This document shows, piece by piece, positions 17,301 through 26,779 of a DNA stretch of 64,000 bases. Position numbers and translations under genes: made by a program. The notes beneath the pieces are model-generated. The model searched no databases, was not told the DNA's origin, and saw only the letters and a program-made list of their open reading frames with translations. Within the stretch, counting starts at the first letter, position 1; each line of letters begins with the position of its first letter. This DNA comes from Phil1 sp964487565 (GTDB lineage: Bacteria; Bacillota; Clostridia; Christensenellales; CAG-138). The stretch covers positions 90,445 to 154,444 of the forward strand of contig CAZARN010000006.1 of assembly GCA_964487565.1 (NCBI GenBank), written 5' to 3'.

Positions 17301-19392
17301 TCTCTGCCGCTTTCTTTGCTTGACGCGCGACAAACGCGCAATCCTTGTTCGTGCATATCGTATAAGCGCCGTGCTGACCTACCTTATGCACCATCATGCT
17401 GCCGCATTTCGGGCATTTTTCCGCCGCCGGCTTATCCCAGGAAACGAAATCGCATTCCGGATACCTTTCGCAACCGTAAAACGGCTTGCCGCGTTTTGAT
17501 TTGCGCTTGATGAGCGCCGCTCCGCATTTCGGGCACGGAACATCGATCTTTTCGACGATAGCCTTCGTGTTCCTGCAATCCGGGAAATTGGGACACGCGA
17601 GGAATCTTCCGAAGCGCCCCATCTTATATACCATTAGCGCCCCGCATTTATCGCAGACAACGTCGGATACTTCGTCCGGCACCTTCACCTTTTCTATATG
17701 TTCGGAGGCTTTTTCCACGGTTTTTTCAAACGGGCCGTAAAAATCGCGTATCACGGCTGTCCAATCCTGTTCGCCGTCCTTGATAAGGTCAAGCTTGCTT
17801 TCCATGTCGGCGGTGAATTTGATATCGACTATATCGTCGAAATTCTCCTTCATTATCTGCGTCACGATGAAGCCAAGCTCCGTGGGTACGAGCTGCTTTT
17901 TCTCGCGCCGCACATAGCCGCGATCCAATATCGTGGATATCGTCGGCGAATATGTGCTCGGACGCCCTATGCCTTTTTCCTCAAGGGTTTTGACCAACGT
18001 AGCTTCCGTATAGCGCGGCGGCGGCTGTGTGAAGCGCTGCTGCGCCGAGGCGCTCTCCTGCTTGAGCACGTCCGCAACATGCAGCTCTGGCAGCATGACA
18101 TCCTTCTCCTCAACGTCGTCCTTACCCTCCGTGTACACAGCCATGAAACCGTCAAAAAGCACCCTTGTGCCGTTCGCGCGGAAATTCAGAGTGTTGCATG
18201 CAAAGGAAACGGTGTTTGTCTCGACCATCGCATCCGCCATCTGACTTGCGATAAAGCGTTCGTATATAAGCTTATAAAGCTTGAACTGCTGCGTTGAAAG
18301 CGAGGCTTTGATCGTCGACGGCTCTATCGTCGGATCCGCAGGGCGCACGGCCTCATGCGCATCCTGCGCGCCTTTGCGCCCCTTATAGACGTTCGGCTTT
18401 TCCGGGGCATACTTGTCGCCGTATTTTGCCTTTATCTCACTGAGGGCGCTCTGCTGAGCCTCATCCGCTATGCGCACGGAGTCGGTACGCATGTATGTGA
18501 TAAGACCCGTGACGCCTCTGTCCTGAATCTCAACGCCCTCATAAAGCTGCTGCGCGATAAGCATTGTGAGCTTTGAGGTGAAGCCGAGCTTTCTCGAGGC
18601 CTCCTGCTGAAGGCTGCTCGTCGTGAAAGGAGCCGGTGCGTGGCGGTTTTTCACGGATGTTTTGACGTCGCTTACCGTGAAATCGCGTTCCTTTATTTTT
18701 TCAAGTATATCGTTTGCTTCCGCTTCGGTATGGATATCCGCTTTTTTATCGCCGAAACCGAAAAACTTCGCTTCAAACGTCTTTTTCACACCGGTTGCCT
18801 TGAGCATGGCGGATATCGTCCAGAATTCCTCCGGCACAAAATCGGTTATCTCCTGTTCCCTGTCGCAGATTATGCGCGTTGCGACGCTTTGGACGCGACC
18901 CGCCGACAGGCCCTTGCGTACCTTCGCCCACAGGATCGGACTGATCTTATAGCCGACGAGCCTGTCAAGCACGCGGCGCGCCTGCTGCGCGTCAACAAGA
19001 TCCATATCGATCGATCGCGCGTTCTTGACCGATTTTTTCACGGTATTCGAGGTTATTTCATTGAACACGATCCTGCACTGTGAAGCGGGATCCAGTTTGA
19101 GTATCTGCGCAAGATGCCATGATATCGCCTCCCCCTCCATATCAGGGTCGGTTGCAAGGTATATTTTCTTCGCGGCTTTGGCTTCCTTGCGTATGCGTTC
19201 AAGCACGTCCCCGCGTCCGCGGAGCGTGATGTATTTGGGTTGAAAGTCATGTTCGGTATCAACACCGAGCTGGCTTTTGGGCAAATCACGCACATGGCCG
19301 TTGGATGCAACGACCTTATACCTGCTGCCCAGGAATTTGCCTATCGTTTTTGCCTTTGCGGGAGACTCGACGATGACCAGCATATCCGCCAT
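17284..19392 (-). CDS. topA: DNA topoisomerase I
   Basis: A 702-residue type IA topoisomerase that relaxes negative supercoils. It contains the TOPRIM start MLVIVESPAKAKTIGKFL, the metal-binding DxDxE motif at residues 82-86, the catalytic tyrosine in GLITYMRTDS, and three C-terminal four-Cys zinc fingers starting at CDKCG, CPKCG and CPKCG. An oddity: the usually invariant Arg in DPDREGEAI is Met (DPDMEGEAI); the three acidic residues are kept. GGAGG lies 8 bases before the ATG at 19392. It lies 38 bases after dprA. Confidence 0.97.
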   Translation of the reverse strand: MADMLVIVESPAKAKTIGKFLGSRYKVVASNGHVRDLPKSQLGVDTEHDFQPKYITLRGRGDVLERIRKEAKAAKKIYLATDPDMEGEAISWHLAQILKLDPASQCRIVFNEITSNTVKKSVKNARSIDMDLVDAQQARRVLDRLVGYKISPILWAKVRKGLSAGRVQSVATRIICDREQEITDFVPEEFWTISAMLKATGVKKTFEAKFFGFGDKKADIHTEAEANDILEKIKERDFTVSDVKTSVKNRHAPAPFTTSSLQQEASRKLGFTSKLTMLIAQQLYEGVEIQDRGVTGLITYMRTDSVRIADEAQQSALSEIKAKYGDKYAPEKPNVYKGRKGAQDAHEAVRPADPTIEPSTIKASLSTQQFKLYKLIYERFIASQMADAMVETNTVSFACNTLNFRANGTRVLFDGFMAVYTEGKDDVEEKDVMLPELHVADVLKQESASAQQRFTQPPPRYTEATLVKTLEEKGIGRPSTYSPTISTILDRGYVRREKKQLVPTELGFIVTQIMKENFDDIVDIKFTADMESKLDLIKDGEQDWTAVIRDFYGPFEKTVEKASEHIEKVKVPDEVSDVVCDKCGALMVYKMGRFGRFLACPNFPDCRNTKAIVEKIDVPCPKCGAALIKRKSKRGKPFYGCERYPECDFVSWDKPAAEKCPKCGSMMVHKVGQHGAYTICTNKDCAFVARQAKKAAENEQQE

Positions 19393-19430
19393 GTATTTTA
19401 CCTCCGATGCGACATTATCTCCTTATCGCC

Positions 19431-20531
19431 TTAAAGGCTGTACAGTCTTCCGGGCGATTGCTTAATTATTCCCGAAAACTCCAATGCTGTCAAGGTTGAA
19501 TTTAACGACGAGGCCGTCAAGCCAGTCAGGACGCACAGCTCGTCGAAGCTTCTTTCACCCGGAACAAGGAGTCTGTAAATGAGTTCCTCCTCAAATGACA
19601 TGCTCTCCGTGTCGGCCGGGACACGCTCTTCTTCACGTTCCGCCATGCCGAATTCTTCAAGGATATCGCCGACTGTGAGCACCGCCTTCGCCATGCCACC
19701 GCGGATCAGTTTATTTGTGCCCTCGCTCTTTTGATCGGTAATCCTGCCCGGCACGGCGAACAGCTCTCGTCCCTGTTCGAGCGCGCAGTCCGCCGTGATC
19801 AGCGCGCCGCTTTTTTCCGGCGCTTCGACGACGACAACTCCCCGCGAAAGGCCGCTTATCAGCCTGTTTCTCATCGGAAAATTGCACGATCGCGGCTCTG
19901 TCCCCGGCATATACTCGGAAACGACTGCTCCGCGTTCGATTATTGCTTGATATATGTCTCGGTTCGTTTCCGGATAGATCACATCCACGCCGCAGCCCAG
20001 CACCGCGATCGTAGGGTACGGACATGCGGCTTGTGCAAGCGCAGCTTGTGCGCTGATGCAGTCTATGCCGTATGCCATGCCGCTTATAACGCAGGCGCCG
20101 GCAATCGCAAGCTCTCCGGCAAGCTTCTCCGCGACCCGTTTACCGTAATCCGACGGCTCCCTCGTGCCGACCACCGCAATCGGAAGCTGCAGCTCGTCAT
20201 AAAGCGTGCCTTTGTAATAAAGCACCGCCGGCGGATCGTATATTTCACGCAGGAGCGACGGATAACCTTCGGATGCAAGCGTCACATACCTGACGCCGAT
20301 TGAATCCAGCCGCTGCACGCATTTGTCAATGAAGCGTTCCGTGGCTTGTTTCTTCATCCTCTCGGCGATCTCCGTTTTCACATGTTCGTAAAGCTCGCCT
20401 GATGCCGCGGCGTCAAACACGTTTTTCGGATCGTCGTCATATGCCTCGAGCAGCTTTCTTGCGCGCGCTGCGCCCGAGCCCCCGGCAATGCCAAGCCATA
20501 GCATGTATCTTTCATTATCATCCATAGTCAT
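19431..20531 (-). CDS. dprA: DNA processing protein DprA
   Basis: Loads RecA onto incoming single-stranded DNA in natural transformation, and is also kept in species not known to be competent. Of 366 residues, about 95-300 form the Rossmann core (PIAVVGTREPSDYGKR, ISGMAYGID, NFPMRNRLISGLS, EKSGALITA), and a winged-helix DML1-like region forms the C-terminus (SFDELCVLTGLTASSLNSTL). The ATG overlaps the comM stop as ATGA. The next gene is topA. Confidence 0.96.
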   Translation of the reverse strand: MTMDDNERYMLWLGIAGGSGAARARKLLEAYDDDPKNVFDAAASGELYEHVKTEIAERMKKQATERFIDKCVQRLDSIGVRYVTLASEGYPSLLREIYDPPAVLYYKGTLYDELQLPIAVVGTREPSDYGKRVAEKLAGELAIAGACVISGMAYGIDCISAQAALAQAACPYPTIAVLGCGVDVIYPETNRDIYQAIIERGAVVSEYMPGTEPRSCNFPMRNRLISGLSRGVVVVEAPEKSGALITADCALEQGRELFAVPGRITDQKSEGTNKLIRGGMAKAVLTVGDILEEFGMAEREEERVPADTESMSFEEELIYRLLVPGERSFDELCVLTGLTASSLNSTLTALEFSGIIKQSPGRLYSL

Positions 20532-22063
20532 TTTATCCCGCCCCAATATTTGCTTTCAAGGCTCCTGTACTGCACTGCCTCCGCGACGTGAGGCGCACGA
20601 ATTGTATCGCTCATATCAAGATCCGCGATCGTGCGTGAAACCTTAAGGATCCGCGTGTACGCCCTCGCGCTGAGCCTGAGCGACGCAAAGGCTTTTTTCA
20701 GGAGCGATTCAGCATCGCTCTCAAGTTTACAATACTTCTCCGTCATCCTGTTTGAAAGCTGCGCATTAAAAAGTATTCCGTCCGCCCGGTACCGTTCAGC
20801 CTGCCGCCTTCTCGCCGCGTTCACGCGCGCGCGTATGGTTTCGGAGCTTTCCCCGTTGCTTCTGCCCGCGATATCGGCATAGCCGACCTCCGTCATCTCC
20901 ACGTGCATATCCAGCCTGTCAAGCAATGGACCGGATATCCTGCTGCGATAGCGATTTATCTGCTGCGCCGTACATCTGCATGGAGTGACGCGCGATCCGT
21001 AATTGCCGCATGGGCATGGATTCATTGCCGCCACAAGCATAAATTCCGAAGGATATGTCGAGCGCGCGCAGGCGCGCGTTATGGTCACGAAACCGTCCTC
21101 AAGCGGCTGTCTGAGCGCTTCGAGCACGTCTTTTTTGAATTCCGGAAGCTCATCGAGAAACAGCACTCCGTAATGCGCAAGGCTTATTTCTCCCGGGAGA
21201 GCTTTCGGCCCGCCGCCGATGAGGGACGCCGCCGATGCGGAATGATGCGGCGCGCGGAACGGTCTTTCCGACGCCATGCCGTCACGGCCCTTGAGCGCGC
21301 CTGTTATCGACTGTATCTTCGTTATCTCAAGCGCTTCTTCAAACGTAAGCTCCGGGAGTATCGACGGAATGCTGCGCGCAAGCATCGTTTTGCCAGATCC
21401 CGGCGTGCCGACGAGCAGGAGGTTATGCCCTCCTGCAACGGCGACCTCCGCCGCACGCTTTGCGCCCTGCTGCCCTTTGATATCGGAAAAATCGGATGAA
21501 TAGCATATGCTTTTCTTGTCCCATTTTCGCGTGGGATATATCTCCTTTGGCATGTCGCCGCGAAGCATGGCGACGAGCGATCTCAGCTCTTTCGCGGGTA
21601 TCACGCTTATACCGTCGATGTAAGAAGCCTCGGCCGCGTTCTCCTGCGGAATAGCGATCGTCTTTATCCTCGCATTGTATGCGCCGATCGCCATCGGAAG
21701 TATCCCCGCAACCGCCCGCACGCTTCCGTCAAGTCCAAGCTCCCCTAAAAACATGGTTCCATCCGCCGCGCCCTGCTCAAGCTGGTTTGAGGCGATGAGT
21801 ATCCCCACGGCAATCGGCAGGTCATAAACGGAGCCTTCCTTGCGCATATCGGCCGGCGCAAGGCTCACCGTCACACGGCCTGTCGGATATGAAAAGCCGC
21901 TGTTTCTTATCGCACTGTGGACGCGCTCCCGCGATTCGCGCACGGCGGCGTCCGGTAAGCCCACCATCTCAAAGGATGGAAAGCTGCCGCCGGAATCCAC
22001 CTCAACCGTCACGAGGAAGCCTTCAAGCCCCGTGAGTCCGTAACTCGTTATGCGGGAAAGCAT
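20528..22063 (-). CDS. comM: ComM/YifB family AAA+ Mg-chelatase-like protein
   Basis: A 511-residue AAA+ protein; in Gram-negative bacteria ComM is a helicase that helps branch migration of transforming DNA. Domains: N-terminal S5-like/Lon-like region (SFEMVGLPDAAVRESRERV), Walker A in LLVGTPGSGKTMLAR, Walker B GVLFLDELPEF, the NPCPCGNYG segment, and C-terminal helices (LSARAYTRILKVSRTIADL). ATG 22063 has GGAGG 8 bases upstream; a GTG 9 bases earlier overlaps that site. Immediately upstream lie gtrA and the giant glycosyltransferase, inserted between comM and its usual neighbours. Confidence 0.95.
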   Translation of the reverse strand: MLSRITSYGLTGLEGFLVTVEVDSGGSFPSFEMVGLPDAAVRESRERVHSAIRNSGFSYPTGRVTVSLAPADMRKEGSVYDLPIAVGILIASNQLEQGAADGTMFLGELGLDGSVRAVAGILPMAIGAYNARIKTIAIPQENAAEASYIDGISVIPAKELRSLVAMLRGDMPKEIYPTRKWDKKSICYSSDFSDIKGQQGAKRAAEVAVAGGHNLLLVGTPGSGKTMLARSIPSILPELTFEEALEITKIQSITGALKGRDGMASERPFRAPHHSASAASLIGGGPKALPGEISLAHYGVLFLDELPEFKKDVLEALRQPLEDGFVTITRACARSTYPSEFMLVAAMNPCPCGNYGSRVTPCRCTAQQINRYRSRISGPLLDRLDMHVEMTEVGYADIAGRSNGESSETIRARVNAARRRQAERYRADGILFNAQLSNRMTEKYCKLESDAESLLKKAFASLRLSARAYTRILKVSRTIADLDMSDTIRAPHVAEAVQYRSLESKYWGGIK

Positions 22064-22084
22064 ACCCCCCACCTCCCCATATTT

Positions 22085-22558
22085 TCAGTTGGTCTTTTCT
22101 TTATCCTCCGGGGGCGCGGCTTCTTCTCCTGCGCCGTTGCCCTTTGAATTATCCTTGTTGAACACGAAAAGCTTGTTGCCCGCGAAGTTCACCATCGCGG
22201 AGCAGAAGCTTGCCGCGCATTTGTTGATAAGCTCATACGGGATACCGATCACATCCCGGCACAGCACAAGTACGCCCACCGATACGCCGTATGAGACAAG
22301 GTTGACGAGGATGAAAAGGAAAATCTCCTTTGCATCGCGTTTCTTTTCCTTTTTGAATGTCCACAGCGTATTCCATATATAGCTGTTTGCAATGCCCGCG
22401 GTATATGAACAGGTCTGTGCAAGGATATAATTCAGCCCGGCAACCTCCGTGAGCAGAAAGTACACGCCGAAATCCACAAGTGTGTTCGATATGCCCACGA
22501 TGTTGAATTTTATGAACTGCCAAAATGTATTTTTGGCTTCCTTCTTCTTGTTTTCCAT
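22085..22558 (-). CDS. GtrA-family membrane protein
   Basis: A 157-residue protein with four membrane segments, beginning near residue 15 (QFIKFNIVGISNTLVDFGVY), typical of GtrA. These small proteins are thought to flip or present undecaprenyl-linked sugars for glycosylation of wall polymers. The C-terminal 25 residues are charged and unstructured. It lies 22 bases after the large GT-C glycosyltransferase, which suggests they work as a pair, GtrA handling the lipid-linked donor. AAGGAAG lies about 12 bases upstream of the ATG. Confidence 0.88.
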   Translation of the reverse strand: MENKKKEAKNTFWQFIKFNIVGISNTLVDFGVYFLLTEVAGLNYILAQTCSYTAGIANSYIWNTLWTFKKEKKRDAKEIFLFILVNLVSYGVSVGVLVLCRDVIGIPYELINKCAASFCSAMVNFAGNKLFVFNKDNSKGNGAGEEAAPPEDKEKTN

Positions 22559-22580
22559 CAGTATACAGCTTCCTTCTTCA

Positions 22581-25500
22581 TCAATATCCCATGAACGTCC
22601 AGCTCGGCAGCCACTGCATTATCTGCACATAAGTTTTTGAACATTCCGTGCCGGTGATTATCGGATAAAACGCCGCGAACAGAACAAGCGCCGCGCCCAT
22701 CCATATCCATTTCACCTTTGAATATCGCGGATCAAGCTCCTCTTTCTTCTCAAGCATATAAACCGTTATAAGGATTATAAACGGTACGCATGCGAAATAA
22801 TGATATATGAACGTACAGCGCGTGACCAATACCCACGGCAGCAATTCAGCAAGCAGCGCCGTGAAAAGCACGAACCATTCCATATTTGGTTTCAGCTTCC
22901 CGCGGATGAGCTTGATCAGCGCCGCCGCGGAACCCACGCAGCACACCCACCACACAGCCGGGTTTCCCATGGCGGAAATCGTGCCTATGTTGCCCTCGGC
23001 AACATCATAGGATACATAATACCACATCGGGCGTATTATAAGCGGCCACTGCCACCACGGGGACTGATATGCGTGCGTAGCCTTCAACCCGCTGTGATAG
23101 CTGAACATGAATTCCTGCACGCCCCATATTCCCTTGAGATCATATGGCGTTTCGCAGAGCATGTACGGCAGATACGACAGTATATATATGCCCACAGGCA
23201 GCGCGATATAAAACACGCAGCACCACAGCAGCGTGAGCACCGTGTTCTTTACAAACGGCGCCACTGCCGAGCGAAGCTTTTCGTCGTCGGAATTTCTTAA
23301 GCGCCTGTACTGTACAAAGCGTTTGCCGAGCGAAACGAACAGCAGTACAGCCATTCCGCCGCCTGCATATATACATATCCATTTGCTCGCCGCGCCGAGG
23401 CCGAAGAAAAGTCCCCCAAGCGCAAGCGGCTTGAGCGTCTTTTTCAAACCGTCGGAAAAGAAGTTCATCGTATAATACTGATACATATAGTAGAACATCA
23501 GTATGATGAAGAACACTCCGTAAACGTCGATCGTCGCTATGCGCGTCTGCGTATAATGCATGAAGTCGAATGCAAACAGCACCGATGCAAGCAGCGCATA
23601 TTCGCTCTTTTTGAACAGCCGTTTGCCGAACGCATACATTATCGGCACCATCGCAATGCCGAAAAGCGCTCCCACAATTCGCCAGCCAAGCGGATTCATC
23701 CCGAAAACCGCAATGCCGAGCATGATGAATATCTTGCCAAGCGGCGGATGCGAGTTCTCATACGGCTTTATTCCGTTGAGATGCTCATACGCCGTTCGGG
23801 CATGATACAGCTCGTCAAAATACATGCCGTACATGTATGTCATCTTTTCCGGAACCTCATCCGGTTCGTCCGTGAGAAGGGCCGCATCCCCGTCGCCCTG
23901 TGAAGTTGAGGCAACGTATTTTCCGTTTTCATCAAAGAAGGCGAGCTCGTTGAACCATACCTCGCCGCTCGTCACACGAATGGTGAGCGATGAAATCGTA
24001 CTGCCGGCCCCGCCTAGGCTCGTCCAGCGGAACATATCGCCGTTTTCCTCGGTATAATCAAGCTCAGTGCCGTCGCTGAGTGTAAGCTTGACCGATCCGG
24101 TATACAATCCGCCGAATACGCGAATATCAGAAAGCGTCGTTTCGCGTTCGAGCGTGACAGTCACGGTGTCTCCTTCTTCACCCGTCCAGTATGTTTCCGG
24201 GGCTGTCGTCGTGCCGAGATTGATGAGGGCTATCACGCCGTAAACAACAGTGACGGCAAGCACGAATATCCTGTCGCGCTTTGTGTAATGCAGCTTGTTG
24301 TCAACCGGATCCGGCAAAGCCTGCGCGGTTGTTTTTGGCAGCTTTTTTTCAGCAAACGCCGGAAGCTTCACGCCGTGAAATACTATGTCGCAGCTCGCAT
24401 ATGTTAGATAGGCAAACGCCGCAAGGTTGATTATCGAACCGATCGCGGTCATGATATCATAAACCGTGCCACGCGCCGACTGATTGTCAACGATCACAAT
24501 GGCCAAAAGCGCGTTGAACAGCGCCGCGCATGTCATGGCCAAAAAGGATGTGAAAAGGCGCTTGTCCCTGTAAAAGATGAATGCGACGAGCACGAGCATT
24601 ATCGCCGGGAAAAGATACCGTTCGTGCATGTATTGGCCGAGATTGAACACCGCTGCGACAAGCCATGCCGCGGAAAGCGTGAGGCAGTGCTTTTCGCGTT
24701 TTCTGCCAAAGATATACAGTATAGCTGAAAACGCAACGGAAAGCGCGATGAATATCGTGCCCCATGTGCCGTATGACAGGCCGAGAACGACCGTATCAAT
24801 ACCTGCCCAGTTGCCGCCGAGCAAGGCCATGAGATTGAACGCTTCAATGCTCGCATACGGATAGCTTGTCGCCGTGCCGATTATTTTGCTGAGGAACCAC
24901 ATCGGCTCCTGAGAATTGCGAAACGGCAGCGAAAGAAGGAAAATCGCCGCGCATGCGGCCGCGACGGCCGCAACGGTCTTCCACAAGCCGCGAAGGAAAC
25001 CCTCATCCTTTATATAGCAGAAATAAGCAACCGCAAGTATCGGCCCGACCATAAGCGCCTGTGGTTTTACCATTATCGCTATGCCGTAAACAAGACCGGC
25101 AAGTATAACCTTTTTGTCGACGAAAAGCAATATCACGGCGATCAGCAGCACCGACAGTATCTGATCGATCTGTCCCCAGCCTCCCGATATGAACGCAAAA
25201 AGCGGGTTGAATGCCACAACGCAGGCAAGCACCAGCGGCAGCGACCCCATCCGCGCATCCGGCGAGGTCCGCGCGCGCTTTTGCGCAAGATTGTATACCA
25301 GCCATGCTGCGACCAAATCCGCAACTATGCCCGGAAGCTTTGTGAGCAAAACATAACCGGCGCTTGCGTATGAAATGCCCAGGACTTTTGCAATGCTGCC
25401 CGTGAGGTAAAGCACATACATGTATCCCGGAGGATAGTCCGCGAAAACACCTGATGTATAAAACTCCGAAAGCCCTCCGTTCGCAAGATTGAACGACCAG

Positions 25501-26342
25501 GCCATAAAGCAGTTTATATCCGTGGGATGCCCGTAGAATATAAGCGAAAAAGCAACGCGCACAACAAGCGCGCCGATCAGTATCGCCGTGAGCCACAGTC
25601 TTTCCGACTGTCTGTCCGCGGCTTCGATCGTCGGGGTATTGTCCGTCTCTATATATTTCCTGAATATGATGATCGAAACGAGCGCCGTCGTAAGCACGGC
25701 AAGGATAATATAACCTATATGGGGTATTTCGCCGTCCGCAACGGAGCCCGTCTGTTCGTCTTCATCCCCGCCAACGGCCGCAATGGAAAAATCGGCTGCG
25801 TCGCCGCTGAATGACGCAAGATATTCAACCGTAAAGTCGTCGAACCATGCGCCGCCTGAGCTTAATGCGCCGTAGCCTCCCATGCGCACGCATACGGTGA
25901 TCTCCTTTTGCCCGCGTGCGGTCTTGCCGGTAAGTTCTATCGTCTGCCAGCCGTCGCTTGTGCCAAAAACGCCGCTGCTTGCAGCAAGCGATCCCACAAC
26001 GGAGATATTGGCTCCCGCGCCGCCTGAAACGTTCTCGGTCTTCACCTGACAGGTAAGCTTATAGTATGAATTCGCCTTGCATTCTATCGTCTGGCACAGG
26101 CGGATGTCATTTCCGGCGCCTTCCGGAACGTAAAGATAGGCGCATTTTTGGCCCAACTCGTCGACCGTTTCCGCATATCCGTTTTCAGCCCCTGTATACC
26201 ATGCCTCATAATACCAGCCATCCGGGGCTGTATCCGCCGCCCCGTCAAACCCGCCATTTTGTATGAGCTCTTCATCCGCAAGCACGGTTGACGCCAAAAG
26301 CATGATGACAAGGGCAATAAGAATACCTTTTGTTCTTTTCAT
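22581..26342 (-). CDS. Giant membrane glycosyltransferase with two GT-C domains
   Basis: A 1253-residue protein. Residues 1-23 look like a signal peptide; about 25-178 form a jelly-roll, carbohydrate-binding-like domain (LIQNGGFDG start, AWFDDFTVEYL end); a membrane segment is at 208-228. The first GT-C unit spans about 250-655 (acidic motif GHPTDINCF near 271-279). A second outside domain at about 718-812 resembles discoidin/F5-8C (LSDIRVFGG, VWFNELAFFDENG). A second, PMT-type unit spans about 835-1253, with FDELYHARTAYEHLNG (Asp843/Glu844) and SHPPLGK. Such enzymes transfer sugars from polyprenyl phosphate donors outside the membrane. ATG 26342 has AGAGG upstream. Substrate unknown; paired with GtrA. 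Confidence 0.87.
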   Translation of the reverse strand: MKRTKGILIALVIMLLASTVLADEELIQNGGFDGAADTAPDGWYYEAWYTGAENGYAETVDELGQKCAYLYVPEGAGNDIRLCQTIECKANSYYKLTCQVKTENVSGGAGANISVVGSLAASSGVFGTSDGWQTIELTGKTARGQKEITVCVRMGGYGALSSGGAWFDDFTVEYLASFSGDAADFSIAAVGGDEDEQTGSVADGEIPHIGYIILAVLTTALVSIIIFRKYIETDNTPTIEAADRQSERLWLTAILIGALVVRVAFSLIFYGHPTDINCFMAWSFNLANGGLSEFYTSGVFADYPPGYMYVLYLTGSIAKVLGISYASAGYVLLTKLPGIVADLVAAWLVYNLAQKRARTSPDARMGSLPLVLACVVAFNPLFAFISGGWGQIDQILSVLLIAVILLFVDKKVILAGLVYGIAIMVKPQALMVGPILAVAYFCYIKDEGFLRGLWKTVAAVAAACAAIFLLSLPFRNSQEPMWFLSKIIGTATSYPYASIEAFNLMALLGGNWAGIDTVVLGLSYGTWGTIFIALSVAFSAILYIFGRKREKHCLTLSAAWLVAAVFNLGQYMHERYLFPAIMLVLVAFIFYRDKRLFTSFLAMTCAALFNALLAIVIVDNQSARGTVYDIMTAIGSIINLAAFAYLTYASCDIVFHGVKLPAFAEKKLPKTTAQALPDPVDNKLHYTKRDRIFVLAVTVVYGVIALINLGTTTAPETYWTGEEGDTVTVTLERETTLSDIRVFGGLYTGSVKLTLSDGTELDYTEENGDMFRWTSLGGAGSTISSLTIRVTSGEVWFNELAFFDENGKYVASTSQGDGDAALLTDEPDEVPEKMTYMYGMYFDELYHARTAYEHLNGIKPYENSHPPLGKIFIMLGIAVFGMNPLGWRIVGALFGIAMVPIMYAFGKRLFKKSEYALLASVLFAFDFMHYTQTRIATIDVYGVFFIILMFYYMYQYYTMNFFSDGLKKTLKPLALGGLFFGLGAASKWICIYAGGGMAVLLFVSLGKRFVQYRRLRNSDDEKLRSAVAPFVKNTVLTLLWCCVFYIALPVGIYILSYLPYMLCETPYDLKGIWGVQEFMFSYHSGLKATHAYQSPWWQWPLIIRPMWYYVSYDVAEGNIGTISAMGNPAVWWVCCVGSAAALIKLIRGKLKPNMEWFVLFTALLAELLPWVLVTRCTFIYHYFACVPFIILITVYMLEKKEELDPRYSKVKWIWMGAALVLFAAFYPIITGTECSKTYVQIMQWLPSWTFMGY

Positions 26343-26428
26343 TGCAATCCTCTGTCGCTTCCTTAATGTCTTTCCATAGGATACCATATTTTTTGGATTT
26401 TCTCATCTGCGAAAGGAATTATTAACAA

Positions 26429-26779
26429 TTATGCCTGAAATGCGTTCATGATATGCGTAACGCTCCCCCATGGGAGCGCGACCTCCGCCACGTCAAAGCG
26501 AAGCTTTGCTTCAAGTATCCCGTTTTCCGCGGCATACGCCGTTGCCGCTTTTATTATATTCCGCTGTTTTTGAAGCGTCACCGCCTCGCGACCCGTGCCG
26601 AATTCAGAACCTGTACGCGCCTTCACCTCGATGAAGACCGTGGTGTCACCGTCGAGCATGATAAGATCGATCTCACAGCGAAGCGCGCGATAATTGCGCT
26701 TGAGCAGCACAAAGCCCTTTTTTTGAAAATACAGAAGCGCCGCTTCCTCGCCCTCGTCGCCGCGTATACGTCTGTTCAT
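26429..26779 (-). CDS. yraN: YraN family (UPF0102) endonuclease-fold protein
   Basis: A 116-residue protein with the restriction endonuclease-like fold: GDEGEEAALLYFQKKGF at the start and the PD-(D/E)XK-type core CEIDLIMLDGDTTVFIEVKAR. The function in the cell is not established, though it always keeps company with rnhB and comM. GGAGG is 6 bases before the ATG chosen (26779) and 3 before another ATG at 26782; both overlap the rnhB stop. Confidence 0.9.
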   Translation of the reverse strand: MNRRIRGDEGEEAALLYFQKKGFVLLKRNYRALRCEIDLIMLDGDTTVFIEVKARTGSEFGTGREAVTLQKQRNIIKAATAYAAENGILEAKLRFDVAEVALPWGSVTHIMNAFQA

